IMG/VR virus record: IMGVR_UViG_3300035659_001266
Coordinates: 1 to 30,446 of that record
Source of the DNA: a virus
Length of the DNA: 30,446 nt
Strand: one strand, 5' to 3'
Of the stretch, positions 17,013-25,991 are shown in pieces. The notes beneath the pieces are model-generated. The model ran no database searches. It worked only from the letters and a program-made list of their open reading frames with translations, and was not told where the DNA came from. A program made the position numbers and the translations under genes. Positions within the stretch are counted from its first letter, which is position 1; each line of letters begins with the position of its first letter.

Positions 17013-17429
17013 ATGGGATGGGCAGAACGGCGTAACCACGAAAGGGCGGACATGCTACGCAAACTCGCACTCGTCGCCAATCTCGACGCAGCCCGATTCA
17101 CGACCGCGTACAAAGCCTTCTGTTTCGGCCGCATCGTCTGGCTACAGGCCGACCTCAAGGCCGAACCACAGAAGCGAGAAGACCGCCGGATCGACCTTCA
17201 AATCATCCGAGCCTTCGAAGCGGTATCAGTTCCCGACCCGGCGGCTACCAGACTCCACGGGGACGTACCCGCCCGCAAACTCGTCGCCGACGGCGTTCTG
17301 ACGCTCAAACAGCCGGAACTCGAACGGCTCCAGAAGTACATGAATCGAGGACCGTGCGATACGGGACATCTAGCACTCCTCGAAGAAACCCTTGACTGGC
17401 TCGACAGCGCCGACAAGGAGCATGAGTAG
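17013..17429 (+). CDS. Hypothetical charged helical protein (138 aa)
   Basis: The ATG at 17013 sits one base after the fibre stop. A second in-frame ATG at 17052 has a better ribosome site (AAAGGG, five bases away) and would give 125 residues; I cannot decide between them. The protein is helical and rich in Arg, Glu and Leu, with A-R-F-T-T-A-Y-K-A-F-C-F-G near residue 27 and a C-terminal helix L-E-E-T-L-D-W-L-D-S-A-D. No family recognised. Position between the fibre and the ejection block suggests a minor virion or assembly protein. Confidence 0.65.
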   Translation: MGWAERRNHERADMLRKLALVANLDAARFTTAYKAFCFGRIVWLQADLKAEPQKREDRRIDLQIIRAFEAVSVPDPAATRLHGDVPARKLVADGVLTLKQPELERLQKYMNRGPCDTGHLALLEETLDWLDSADKEHE

Positions 17430-17525
17430 CGCGAAACCCGAGAAAGTCCTATACTCTCGACGAGTCGAAACTGCACCCATTTACCGGCACAGGGCGAACC
17501 GTAACGGGGCTTCACGGAGACGCCA
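17430..17525 (+). other. 96-base gap before the ejection block, weak promoter-like hexamer
   Basis: TATACT at 17450-17455 matches a sigma-70 -10 box well, but the spot 17 bases upstream (TAGCGC) is not a -35 box. The hexamer sits between CGAGA and TCTCG, a five-base inverted pair. No ORF with a start codon fits in the gap. It could be an internal promoter for the ejection and lysis genes, but the evidence is thin. Confidence 0.2.
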
Positions 17526-18173
17526 ATGGCGGGACCAGCATACACGCCCTACGCAACGACACCAAGCCCAAACCCCTCATACGGGGGTCCGGGCGCAGGA
17601 CGAATCGGCGTGCAGCCCTACGTCGCGCCGCTCACCGACGCGGAAATCAAAGCGAAACGCCTCGCTGAAGAAGACGCGCAACGCCGAGCAGGAGTCGCCG
17701 CCACCGAAGCGGAAACCGCGGCGAACGTCGCCACCACCAACTACGGGCGCAATACCGAAACGCTCAACGCGAACAAGCAGTACATCGCCGACATGATGGC
17801 GAAATTGGGGATCGGCGGCAGCACCAGCACATCCTCATCGACCTCCGGACTGAGCCCTGCCGACAAAGCCGCCTCCGACGCATCCTTCGCCCGCGCCAAA
17901 GACCGTCAGGCGGAAACCATCGGCGCCAGTATGGGCGCGTTGAAAAACGCGGCCAGCGCCCGCGGCATGGGCGGCTCTGGACTCGAACGACAGTCGATGG
18001 CCGACATCGTCGCTGGCGGCGCCGCGAACCTCGGCGAATTCGAACGTGAACGTGCGCTCTCAGAAGTCCAACAGCGCCAAGTCGCCGCCGCACAAGCCGC
18101 ATCAACCAAGGGACAAGATTACGGGTTCATTTCATCGCTCATGGGACTGCTAAACGCGGGAGTCAGGTACTAA
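17526..18173 (+). CDS. Ala-rich internal virion protein candidate (215 aa)
   Basis: A Tyr/Pro-rich N-terminus is followed by Ala-rich helices: E-E-D-A-Q-R-R-A-G-V-A-A-T-E-A-E-T-A-A and L-S-E-V-Q-Q-R-Q-V-A-A-A-Q-A-A. A Ser/Thr linker (S-T-S-T-S-S-S-T-S) lies near residue 100. A Gly/Met/Ser patch G-M-G-G-S-G-L-E-R resembles small ejection proteins encoded ahead of the large ones in podoviruses. It opens a block of five genes with increasing size toward the giant protein, like the P22 gp7-gp20-gp16 or T7 gp14-gp15-gp16 runs. Function inferred from this order and composition. Confidence 0.7.
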   Translation: MAGPAYTPYATTPSPNPSYGGPGAGRIGVQPYVAPLTDAEIKAKRLAEEDAQRRAGVAATEAETAANVATTNYGRNTETLNANKQYIADMMAKLGIGGSTSTSSSTSGLSPADKAASDASFARAKDRQAETIGASMGALKNAASARGMGGSGLERQSMADIVAGGAANLGEFERERALSEVQQRQVAAAQAASTKGQDYGFISSLMGLLNAGVRY

Positions 18174-18174
18174 C

Positions 18175-18573
18175 ATGCCGGTCCAGTTAGGGTCGAATCA
18201 AGACACCCAAACGTGGCAACCGCCACAGTTCGCCAGTCTGGGCCTCAAGTTACCCGGCACCGCGGGGATTGGACTCCCTCCGGCGCCCGCTCCGGCGCCC
18301 CCTCCGGCACCATTCCAATCGGCGCCACCCACGACAGGGCCGAGCGAGAGTGTCACGCCTACGGCCGCAACCGCTGCTTCATCAGCGGGAGGAACGTCCC
18401 CACTGACGCCAGCGCCCTTACCCCCGGCACCCTTGCCCCCCTCGTCGGCAAGCCCCATCGCTTCAGACGTTCTTGGCGGACAACGCGGCGCGGCCGGCTC
18501 AGCATGGATTGGCAACATGCCAACCGGAGGGTCCCGACAATCGCTCGCCTCACTGAAATCACGAGTCTACTAG
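18175..18573 (+). CDS. Pro/Ala-rich low-complexity protein (132 aa)
   Basis: It starts one base after the previous stop. Residues ~38-100 are dominated by Pro, Ala and Ser (P-A-P-A-P-A-P-P-P-A-P-F), with a short more complex C-terminus (A-W-I-G-N-M-P-T-G-G-S-R). It is probably disordered and could be a linker protein in the internal head assembly. Coding is supported by tight spacing on both sides and by third-position bias. No function can be assigned. Confidence 0.6.
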   Translation: MPVQLGSNQDTQTWQPPQFASLGLKLPGTAGIGLPPAPAPAPPPAPFQSAPPTTGPSESVTPTAATAASSAGGTSPLTPAPLPPAPLPPSSASPIASDVLGGQRGAAGSAWIGNMPTGGSRQSLASLKSRVY

Positions 18574-18582
18574 GAGACTGAC

Positions 18583-18987
18583 ATGGCTTTCCCACCCCGC
18601 CCACCCGTCGCCGCTGCCCAACCAACGCCGATGGGACCGCCATCCGGCAACTCGGGTTTTAACATCGCGAGTCTGTTCGGCGGGGCTGGCGCTCCCCCCG
18701 GAATGCCCCCCGGGCCCCCGGGCATTCCACCACCCGCGCCGCCAATGCCCATGATGCCCGGAGAGGAACCGGCACCAATGGGCGATCAGGCGATGGGCGG
18801 AGAAACCGAAGACGAGGGACAGGGCGGAATGACGTGCTGCCCAATGCCGCCACGGTACCCGATGCCGCTGGCCGTCGGCCCAGAAACGCAAGGCGCTCCG
18901 CCGGACATGAATGCGCTCGGTCCCGCGCTCATGGCACTCAAGGCGAAACTCGCTGGCGGCGCTCCCGCTGGCCCGCCACAGATGTAG
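18583..18987 (+). CDS. Pro/Gly/Met-rich low-complexity protein (134 aa)
   Basis: A second Pro-rich protein with a P-P-G-M-P-P-G-P-P-G-I-P-P-P run near residue 40, an acidic patch (G-E-T-E-D-E-G-Q), two adjacent Cys residues and a final short helix (A-L-M-A-L-K-A-K-L-A). The run resembles the tail of the portal protein. AGGAGA precedes the ATG. Function unknown; likely a disordered virion component. Confidence 0.6.
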   Translation: MAFPPRPPVAAAQPTPMGPPSGNSGFNIASLFGGAGAPPGMPPGPPGIPPPAPPMPMMPGEEPAPMGDQAMGGETEDEGQGGMTCCPMPPRYPMPLAVGPETQGAPPDMNALGPALMALKAKLAGGAPAGPPQM

Positions 18988-18999
18988 GTGGAGGGAATC

Positions 19000-19995
19000 A
19001 TGGCGTACTCGACAGCCCAAAGTTCCCGCAGTTCCGTTGAGGGTCGCACCACGGCAAGTATGGCCGCGCTCCAGAAGCGTCTCGACAGTCTTCAAGCGGA
19101 CCAACTCGAAGCCTTCCAAGCACGAGAGGAAGCGAAACTCGACCCGAGAAATCAGACCGTCGGCCTTGTAACTGGCGGCTTGATGCCCAAGGGTTTCGAC
19201 GAGTACCGCACGAACCTCAACAATCAAGGCGAAATCGCAAGGACCAAAAGCATCTTGGCCGGAGGGTCCGGGGAACTCTCCATACGGTCTGGCGGAAGCG
19301 CCGTCGAAAATCCGAGCGAACCGCCATCGAATCCCGCTCCAGAATCGGTAAAAGGACTCGGACGCGCCGCCTTCGACCCCGGCGACATCAACGACCCGTC
19401 TGGCAAGATGAAACTGGCGGTCTACAACAAGCGCATGGCGGACCTCGAAGCCGGAACCGCGCAAGCGGAAGCCGCGCGCCGCCGCGCCGTTGTGTCAACC
19501 GACCCGCGCGCCGGATACATCGAAGACCAAGCCGGGACCGCCGCCGAGATCGAAGACGCCCGAGCGAAGGCAGCCTTCGGGCGGGAACAGATCGGCCCGA
19601 ACATGGAAGCACAACTCGGCGCCGAGCGTGACCGCTGGAACGACCCAACGCAAGAACGAATGCGTCAACGTCAGGAACGCATGTTGATCGCGCCCACAGC
19701 AGAACGAGGCGACGCGGCGCGCGACGTGGCAAACATCAAAGCAGGGTCCGCAGAAACCGTCGCGGGCACCGCAAGTCAAGGGCGACAAAACGTCGCCCTC
19801 ATCCAGCAAGCCGCGGCGAATCTCCGCAACGCCACCGACAACTACAACCCCGGGGACCCGGCGTCCATCCAACGCTACAAGGACGCCCTCGATGAAGTGA
19901 ACCGTCTGAAAACACCGGCCGCGCGCACGGCTGGCCCCGACGCTCCCAACCCGGCATATCAAGCATTCGCCGACCGGAACGTCCCGATTTCGTAA
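19000..19995 (+). CDS. Coiled-coil internal virion (ejection) protein candidate (331 aa)
   Basis: I chose the ATG at 19000 because GGTGGAGGG ends five bases before it; a GTG at 18988 is in frame but overlaps that site. Residues ~15-55 form a charged helix (L-Q-K-R-L-D-S-L-Q-A-D-Q-L-E-A-F-Q-A), and residues ~140-220 are a long Ala/Glu/Arg-rich coiled coil. No hydrophobic membrane segment is visible. Size and place directly before the giant ORF suit a middle ejection protein, ejected with the DNA and forming part of the envelope channel. This is positional inference. Confidence 0.7.
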   Translation: MAYSTAQSSRSSVEGRTTASMAALQKRLDSLQADQLEAFQAREEAKLDPRNQTVGLVTGGLMPKGFDEYRTNLNNQGEIARTKSILAGGSGELSIRSGGSAVENPSEPPSNPAPESVKGLGRAAFDPGDINDPSGKMKLAVYNKRMADLEAGTAQAEAARRRAVVSTDPRAGYIEDQAGTAAEIEDARAKAAFGREQIGPNMEAQLGAERDRWNDPTQERMRQRQERMLIAPTAERGDAARDVANIKAGSAETVAGTASQGRQNVALIQQAAANLRNATDNYNPGDPASIQRYKDALDEVNRLKTPAARTAGPDAPNPAYQAFADRNVPIS

Positions 19996-20001
19996 AGGCC
20001 C

Positions 20002-23000
20002 ATGCCGACGACGCGCGCGCCCTACACGCCGTTTCAACCCGGCACACTCCACCGGACCCTTGCCGAGTGGGACCAAACCCACGCGCCCGAAGCCACGCCG
20101 GGAATCAAGCCGCCGAGAAATCGTCTCTCGGGCAGACTTCGCCGCCAGCCAGACGGCTCCATCCTCAAGACGGACCTCGACGCGGCTATCGCCGACGACC
20201 CGTACATCAACGACAACGACGTTGCTGATTGGCTGAAAGAACAAGACGAGGTTGACGCGGCCGAAGAAAAGGCGCGGGGATTCGACTACGTCGGCACCGG
20301 CATTCGCGTCGTCCCCGGCATCGCAGGAAGCGTCATCGGCGGACTCATCGGCGGCGGCGCGGGCGCGGCTGGAGGGTCGGTCGTTCCGGTCGCCGGGACC
20401 GCCGCTGGCGCCGCCGGCGGCGCACTTCTCGGCTCACGAGTCGGCGGCGGTCTGGGTTCTGCAACCGGCGAAGCCCTCGCCCAACTCTGGGAGAAAGCGA
20501 GCGGGAGACGCAAAGGCCCGATGTCATGGGGCTCGGTTGGCGTACAGGGCGGCCTTGGCATGGCGATCCCCGGTGGAGGACTTGGCGCGAAACTCGCCTC
20601 ACCCGCCATGCGTGCGCTCGCTCGAACCGCCGGGGAAGGCGTCCTCGGCTCGGCACTTGGCGCGACCGGCACCGTGGCAACCGGAGTCACCGAACGACAC
20701 GCCGCGGAACCAGACAAAGGATGGGTCGCCGCGCTCCCCACGGCAGAACAAGCCCTCCAAGAAATCAAAATGGGCGGCGCCGTCGGCGGCGCTTTGGGTC
20801 TGGTTGGAGGCGGCGCCGGCAACTACTACCAGTACCGAAAAGGGCTTCCGGCTCCGGGCCGCGCTATCACCGGCCGACGGCCACCCCCCGGATACGTTCC
20901 CGATGAACGCTTCGCTCCGACACCGCAGACCGAACTCAAGCCGTGGGAAATCGCCGACAAAGCAGACCCGTGGTATGGCGGCCTCAAGGAATCACTGACC
21001 GAACCACCGCCCCCGCCACCCCCCGGAGCCGAACCACCTTCACGTCGCATCATCGTCCGGGACGAGACAACCGGCGAACTCGTCGGTCGGGATGTCGTAT
21101 CGGAACCCGCCCCAGTACTCACCCCAGACGAACTCGCAGCGACAGAAGCAGAAGCCGCGCGAGAAGCAGCCCGGGTTGCCGCCGGAACGAGTCAGGAACG
21201 GTCCGCCTTCGCGGAACTCGAAGCGATCCTTGGTCGGAACCCGAACGCCGACATTCGCGCCACCTACGATGCGGCCGGCCGCCTCATCCCAACGGTGAGA
21301 CGCCCTCCAATTCAGCGACGTGCCCCGGTCACGCCCGAACCGGCAGCCGTCGCCCCCGTCGCGCCCGAACCCGTCGCGGCTGTCCCACCCCCGCCGCCGG
21401 TAGAATCTCCCTACTCCGTGGGAGAAACCGTTTCCGTCAAACGCGGCGCGTACCGCGAACCCGGGACCGTAACCGCCATCATGCCAAACGGCGAAGTCAT
21501 CGTTCAAGTCGGCAAAGAAGCCGGCCCGAACTCTCGCCCCATTCGTCGTCAATACGCCGCAGAAGACGTGCAACCCATCGACCTTGCCACCGAAACGGCG
21601 CCAGTCGTCGCCGAGCCCCCGGCCGAACCAATCCAGACCGATACGCCCATCATGGGCAAGAAAAGCCGCGGACAACTCGGCACGCTGGAGCGGGTATTGG
21701 TGAGCAGTCTGACGCCAGCCGAACGCAACGAAATTGGCCGAATCGCGGCAGAACTCGAAGAAGTCGTCTACACGCCCCGCCGAGGCGTCGAACAATTCGG
21801 CGAGCCCGGCATGGAACAACTCCCCGGCTCCGGCGGCGCCCCGGTCCTTGGCGACATCTCGAACGTGTTTGACACCCGCGGCGCACTCGGAAAACTCAAG
21901 CCGAGTACCAACGCGCGAACACTCATCAACTCGATTCGTAGGGCCATTGAAACCGGCCAACACCCCGGGGATATCTGGTGGGAACGCATCGTCGACGTAG
22001 CCCGCAAACGTCTCGCGGGAGATACAGAAGTCAGTAAGCCGTTCTTACCCCCAGAAGCAGGAGAACTCTGGAATGCCGCTCACACGCAGTCAACTGCTCT
22101 CGGAAATGAAAACCTTGATGCAGTCGGGAACGCCAGTCGGCCAAGCCCTGAAGGAATCGCTGGCGAAATTCGGCCTCGACCGGATGCCACCGAGATTGAC
22201 TACGGGCGGCACGCAACCGCCGCTCGATCCACTGGATTCGCCGGAACAGACGCCCAACTTCAAAGCGCCTTCGACGAGAAGCTGACCCAAGCCCGCCAGT
22301 TACAGGAAGACATCCTCGCCGAAACCGGCGGAACGCTCGACCTACCGGCAGCCCTCGACGGTGTCGGCGTCTACGACGGCGCCCGATGGTGGGAACCCGC
22401 TACCGGAGCCGCGGATTTCGCGCCGCCACCAGAAGACCTCAATTCCTTGCTGGCAGGACCGCCAGAAGGCGGGAACCTCTTTGGACGACCTCTGGCACCC
22501 CCGACACCAATCGAGCCTCCAGCGGTCACACAACCGCCGTCTACCCTCGAACAGATGTTCACGCCACCGGAGCCGATTGTTCCACGGGAAACACCGGCCC
22601 CGGGCCCGGATAACTTGGCTACACTCCTCGAACCTTCGCCAACTGCCGGGATTCCGGCAGAAACCGTCCCCGTCGGAGTCCGTCCTGTAGCGCCAGCGAA
22701 ACAAGCCCAAGGCGGCTCATTCCTCGCGCCAGCGGACAAGGATTACATCTTCGTCGAATTGACCCGGGACCAAGCTACCCCGGAGACACGCGCCGCCCTG
22801 AAAGCGGCAGGATACGTCTTCAGGCGGAAACAGGGACCGGAGGGCCGATGGTTCAAGAACACCATCGACAGGGACGGAAACGTCTTGATGACGCCGGCAG
22901 ACGCCGAAGCGGAAGCTGCCGCCATTCTCGGACGGGCTGAACCCGCCGCCGAAGCGCCACCGCCCCAAACCCTTGAAACCACGTTGACACCGGAACCAGC

Positions 23001-25701
23001 CGCCACCGCCGCCGACATGCCTCCGGCGCCATCGTCCCCCGAAACCGCCGCCGCCCAGACGGACATCGAAGCCCTGCTGCAAGGTGAACTGACACCCAAT
23101 CTCCAGCGGCGCACCGTCGAACAGAACATCCGAGCCGGAGAACGCAAAGCCCGAACGCTCGCACAAGCCCGCGAAATGGGAGTCACGCCAGAAGCAGCCG
23201 TGACCGGCGGCCAACCACGCCGAGAAACCCCGCTCCCGCGCCCACGGACGACCCCGGACCTTCCCGAGCCCGGACTGACACCGCAAGACGCCCCGCGCCC
23301 GTCACGCCGGGAACCGGATGCGTTTGCCCAATCGACGCCGGAACGGAAACTCGGTTGGGCGATGAACCATCTCGACCAGTACATCGGCGCCGAAGTGCGC
23401 ACGCTCCGTAACCTTGGCGACCCGGGCGCACAACTGCCACTCCACGAAACATGGAAGGGCATCAAAACGAGCCGGCCAATCAACGCGACCCTCATCGACG
23501 CGCTCGACACACTCAAAGCCGCCGCCGATGCGGGCGACCCGCAATCGCAGTACTACCTCAGCGCATGGGAACAGACCGCGAACGAACGATTCACCGCCAA
23601 GTCCCTGAAGAAGGGCACGCGGGGAGACGTGGCAACCGAAGGCGATATGTTCGAAACCTCGGAGCCGATTGAAAATCGCCAGACGCCCGGAGGAGTGACC
23701 CTCTACGGCGGAGTCGCCGGAGTCGACAAGGCCGTCGACGCAGCGATGGATACCGCCTTCGGCCGCGACCCCAATCTGGCCAAGAATCTCGCGAATCGTC
23801 TGACCCGAGCCGTCTTCGGCTACGTCGCCGGAATGCAAATGGACAAAGGCGACAAGGACGACTCTCACAAGTGGAGACTCGCGCTCTCCGCTGGAGGATT
23901 CTTAAGCAAAGACATCGGCCGCATCCTGAGTCGCGCCGCAGCCTCGGCTTCGAAAACCGCCCGCACCCAAGTCGCCAAGCAAATCGAACTGCGGGAACCC
24001 CGGCCCGTTGTGCAGCCCAAACTACCGCCGAAAGACGTGGCACCGACACCAGACGGGCTGGCGCAGATTTTCTACCCGAAAGAAGAACTCAACTTCTTCC
24101 AGTGGCTCCGCGGATCAACAGCCGAAAATCTCCCTGAATGGGCGAACGAAATCAGCGCAGCCGAACACAACTTCAATGCGGCGCGTTCACGCCCCACCTT
24201 CAAGGGTACGCCACAAGAAATCGCTGCGCTCCGAAAGCAATACCTCGAACCCGTCGCGAAACGCATGGCGAAGACCGCGATCGACATCAAAGGCACGTCG
24301 AAAAGGAAAGCCTCGGTCATGTTTGCCGTCGTCAACGCGCTTCGAGACAGACCTGAAGGTCTGAGCAAGTGGCTGGACGAAGCCGGATTCAAGTACAACC
24401 TCCAGAAGAAAATATCGCGCACCACTTCTGCGCTCACCTATCGCACCCTCATCGGGTACAACCCGGGGACGATGGTGCAGAACGCAACGCAGCCGTTGCT
24501 CGCGCTGTCCTACGTGCCGATGAAGTTCATTCACAATGGAATGGTCACGGCAAAAACAGCCGCCGGGAAGATGCGCTCGATGTCCGTTCATCTGGACCGA
24601 CCAGTGGACCTCATCGACGAAGCGACCTACAAGGGCGCACGGATCAACAATCCGAAGCTGGAGAAAGCGATAGCCTACTGGAAGAAACTCCCCGTCCCTG
24701 ACGCGATGGCCATGCTTCGATGGGGCGACAACTGGAATCGACAAGGCGTCTTCCTCGGAGCGATGGACTACGCGCTATCCAAGGGCGCGGCCGAACAACG
24801 AGCAATGGAATGGGCCACGCAAGTCGTTTTCAAGACCCAAGGGGCAACCGGAATCCTCGGATCGAATCCGAACTGGCGCGGTCCCGTAATGGGCCTCATC
24901 GCGCCGTTCACAAAGTTCCCAACCTTGTTCGTCGAACAGATGGCCACACTCTTTTCCCGCCCCGGGAACGAAGCTGGCAAACTGCGAATTATGAGTACGC
25001 TCGGCGCACTCATGGTTGCCGGAGAAGTGGTCGGAATCGACACGGAAGACCTCCTCGTTTCGGGCGGCAGACCGTTCGGCCTCGACATCGGCAACCCCGG
25101 AAAGTCGATTGCGCGACTCAAGAGCGGCCAAGCCCTGCCCATCGTCAAGGGTATCGGAGAAGGACTCGCCGCGAGCTGGCAAGCCGTCTCGGGCGCCGGC
25201 GCCGGTCGTCTTGGCGAAGACCTCACCACGCTCGCCCTCACCAAGTCTGTCACCCGCGCGGGCCAGACGGCTCGCGAAATGCTGCCTCAAGCCGCCAAGG
25301 GCAACTTGCTCGGCACCCACGTCGGACACGATCCGATGGGCGCCGCCGTGCCACACACCGGGTACGAAGACCTCCTCAACCTTATCGGACTCCGCACGCA
25401 ACGCCAGAACGAAACCCGGCAAGCCTACGATGCGTTCCAAGGGGAAAACGCGCCGAAGCAAGCATTACATGCGCGTCAACTGCAAGAAACCAAGGCCGCC
25501 GCACTCAAGGCGCTCGACCAGAACGACCTCGAAGGCATGGCGACAGAAATGGCAAAGCTGAATAGCAAACAGCGCCGCTCGCTACTGTCAGGCCGCAACC
25601 GCACTCGGTTCCAGCGCATCGTGCAAGGGATGTCGAAAGCCGATAGACTGCAAGTCGAAAAAGACTGGAGCGAGAAATTCAAGAGTCTCGAATTACGATG
25701 A
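20002..25701 (+). CDS. Giant ejection/internal virion protein (1,899 aa)
   Basis: The largest gene in the window. Regions in order: charged N-terminus (1-93); Gly/Ala zipper-like hydrophobic stretch (~98-160, V-I-G-G-L-I-G-G-G-A-G-A-A-G-G) and a second one near 255-275, both able to insert in membranes; Pro-rich region (~320-465); KOW/SH3-like domain (~469-520, Y-S-V-G-E-T-V-S-V-K-R-G, then G-T-V-T-A-I-M-P-N-G-E-V); mixed linker (690-760) where another frame looks more natural; Pro-rich linkers (~780-1110); and a conserved-looking helical C-terminal half (~1110-1899) with G-Y-N-P-G-T-M-V-Q-N and I-A-P-F-T-K-F-P-T-L-F-V-E-Q-M. Such giants are packed in the capsid and ejected with DNA to span the envelope. 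No lytic transglycosylase motif is visible. The ATG follows the previous stop by six bases. Confidence 0.8.
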   Translation: MPTTRAPYTPFQPGTLHRTLAEWDQTHAPEATPGIKPPRNRLSGRLRRQPDGSILKTDLDAAIADDPYINDNDVADWLKEQDEVDAAEEKARGFDYVGTGIRVVPGIAGSVIGGLIGGGAGAAGGSVVPVAGTAAGAAGGALLGSRVGGGLGSATGEALAQLWEKASGRRKGPMSWGSVGVQGGLGMAIPGGGLGAKLASPAMRALARTAGEGVLGSALGATGTVATGVTERHAAEPDKGWVAALPTAEQALQEIKMGGAVGGALGLVGGGAGNYYQYRKGLPAPGRAITGRRPPPGYVPDERFAPTPQTELKPWEIADKADPWYGGLKESLTEPPPPPPPGAEPPSRRIIVRDETTGELVGRDVVSEPAPVLTPDELAATEAEAAREAARVAAGTSQERSAFAELEAILGRNPNADIRATYDAAGRLIPTVRRPPIQRRAPVTPEPAAVAPVAPEPVAAVPPPPPVESPYSVGETVSVKRGAYREPGTVTAIMPNGEVIVQVGKEAGPNSRPIRRQYAAEDVQPIDLATETAPVVAEPPAEPIQTDTPIMGKKSRGQLGTLERVLVSSLTPAERNEIGRIAAELEEVVYTPRRGVEQFGEPGMEQLPGSGGAPVLGDISNVFDTRGALGKLKPSTNARTLINSIRRAIETGQHPGDIWWERIVDVARKRLAGDTEVSKPFLPPEAGELWNAAHTQSTALGNENLDAVGNASRPSPEGIAGEIRPRPDATEIDYGRHATAARSTGFAGTDAQLQSAFDEKLTQARQLQEDILAETGGTLDLPAALDGVGVYDGARWWEPATGAADFAPPPEDLNSLLAGPPEGGNLFGRPLAPPTPIEPPAVTQPPSTLEQMFTPPEPIVPRETPAPGPDNLATLLEPSPTAGIPAETVPVGVRPVAPAKQAQGGSFLAPADKDYIFVELTRDQATPETRAALKAAGYVFRRKQGPEGRWFKNTIDRDGNVLMTPADAEAEAAAILGRAEPAAEAPPPQTLETTLTPEPAATAADMPPAPSSPETAAAQTDIEALLQGELTPNLQRRTVEQNIRAGERKARTLAQAREMGVTPEAAVTGGQPRRETPLPRPRTTPDLPEPGLTPQDAPRPSRREPDAFAQSTPERKLGWAMNHLDQYIGAEVRTLRNLGDPGAQLPLHETWKGIKTSRPINATLIDALDTLKAAADAGDPQSQYYLSAWEQTANERFTAKSLKKGTRGDVATEGDMFETSEPIENRQTPGGVTLYGGVAGVDKAVDAAMDTAFGRDPNLAKNLANRLTRAVFGYVAGMQMDKGDKDDSHKWRLALSAGGFLSKDIGRILSRAAASASKTARTQVAKQIELREPRPVVQPKLPPKDVAPTPDGLAQIFYPKEELNFFQWLRGSTAENLPEWANEISAAEHNFNAARSRPTFKGTPQEIAALRKQYLEPVAKRMAKTAIDIKGTSKRKASVMFAVVNALRDRPEGLSKWLDEAGFKYNLQKKISRTTSALTYRTLIGYNPGTMVQNATQPLLALSYVPMKFIHNGMVTAKTAAGKMRSMSVHLDRPVDLIDEATYKGARINNPKLEKAIAYWKKLPVPDAMAMLRWGDNWNRQGVFLGAMDYALSKGAAEQRAMEWATQVVFKTQGATGILGSNPNWRGPVMGLIAPFTKFPTLFVEQMATLFSRPGNEAGKLRIMSTLGALMVAGEVVGIDTEDLLVSGGRPFGLDIGNPGKSIARLKSGQALPIVKGIGEGLAASWQAVSGAGAGRLGEDLTTLALTKSVTRAGQTAREMLPQAAKGNLLGTHVGHDPMGAAVPHTGYEDLLNLIGLRTQRQNETRQAYDAFQGENAPKQALHARQLQETKAAALKALDQNDLEGMATEMAKLNSKQRRSLLSGRNRTRFQRIVQGMSKADRLQVEKDWSEKFKSLELR
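22073..22285 (+). CDS. Possible nested gene in another frame inside the giant ORF (70 aa)
   Basis: In the second frame this stretch encodes M-P-L-T-R-S-Q-L-L-S-E-M-K-T-L, then Q-A-L-K-E-S-L-A-K-F-G-L-D-R-M-P, an ordinary protein composition with G or C at most third positions. The giant's own frame over the same bases has A/T-rich third positions and unusual composition. CAGGAGAA lies about nine bases before the ATG. Either it is a real overlapping gene, or the giant ORF arose by reading through a former small gene between two larger ones. A pair of compensating frameshifts, in evolution or assembly, is also possible. Confidence 0.45.
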   Translation: MPLTRSQLLSEMKTLMQSGTPVGQALKESLAKFGLDRMPPRLTTGGTQPPLDPLDSPEQTPNFKAPSTRS

Positions 25702-25985
25702 CCGAACAACGCCCAAGCTGGTTGCAGCGAAACTTCACCCTCGGCAACATCCTCACCATCATCGCGATGCTGGTTGCCGCATGGACCGTAGGATCCAAGT
25801 GGACCCAGAACGCCGAACTCGTCTCCGCGGCAACAACCGCGAAAGTCAACCACATCGAAACCGACCTCAACGCGCTCCGCGACGCATCGATTCCACGGGA
25901 AGTACTTACAACAAAACTCGATTCCATCACGGACCAACTCAACAAGATCGACAAGCGCCTTGACCGAATCGAGACACGAAAGTAG
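25698..25985 (+). CDS. Membrane-anchored coiled-coil protein, lysis cassette (95 aa)
   Basis: The start overlaps the giant's stop in ATGA. One hydrophobic segment (~14-32, L-G-N-I-L-T-I-I-A-M-L-V-A-A-W-T-V) is followed by a helix with heptad-like spacing to the end (I-E-T-D-L-N-A-L, then I-T-D-Q-L-N-K-I-D-K-R-L-D-R-I). The build of one N-terminal anchor plus a coiled coil fits an inner-membrane spanin or a haemolysin XhlA-like holin accessory. Its place directly before the peptidase supports a lysis role. Confidence 0.65.
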   Translation: MTEQRPSWLQRNFTLGNILTIIAMLVAAWTVGSKWTQNAELVSAATTAKVNHIETDLNALRDASIPREVLTTKLDSITDQLNKIDKRLDRIETRK

Positions 25986-25991
25986 CCCCCG

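Noticed and set aside
20943-21872. Plus-strand 309-residue ORF in another frame of the giant gene
   Set aside because: Arg/Thr/Ser/Pro-rich composition typical of a shadow, unlike the 22073-22285 stretch.
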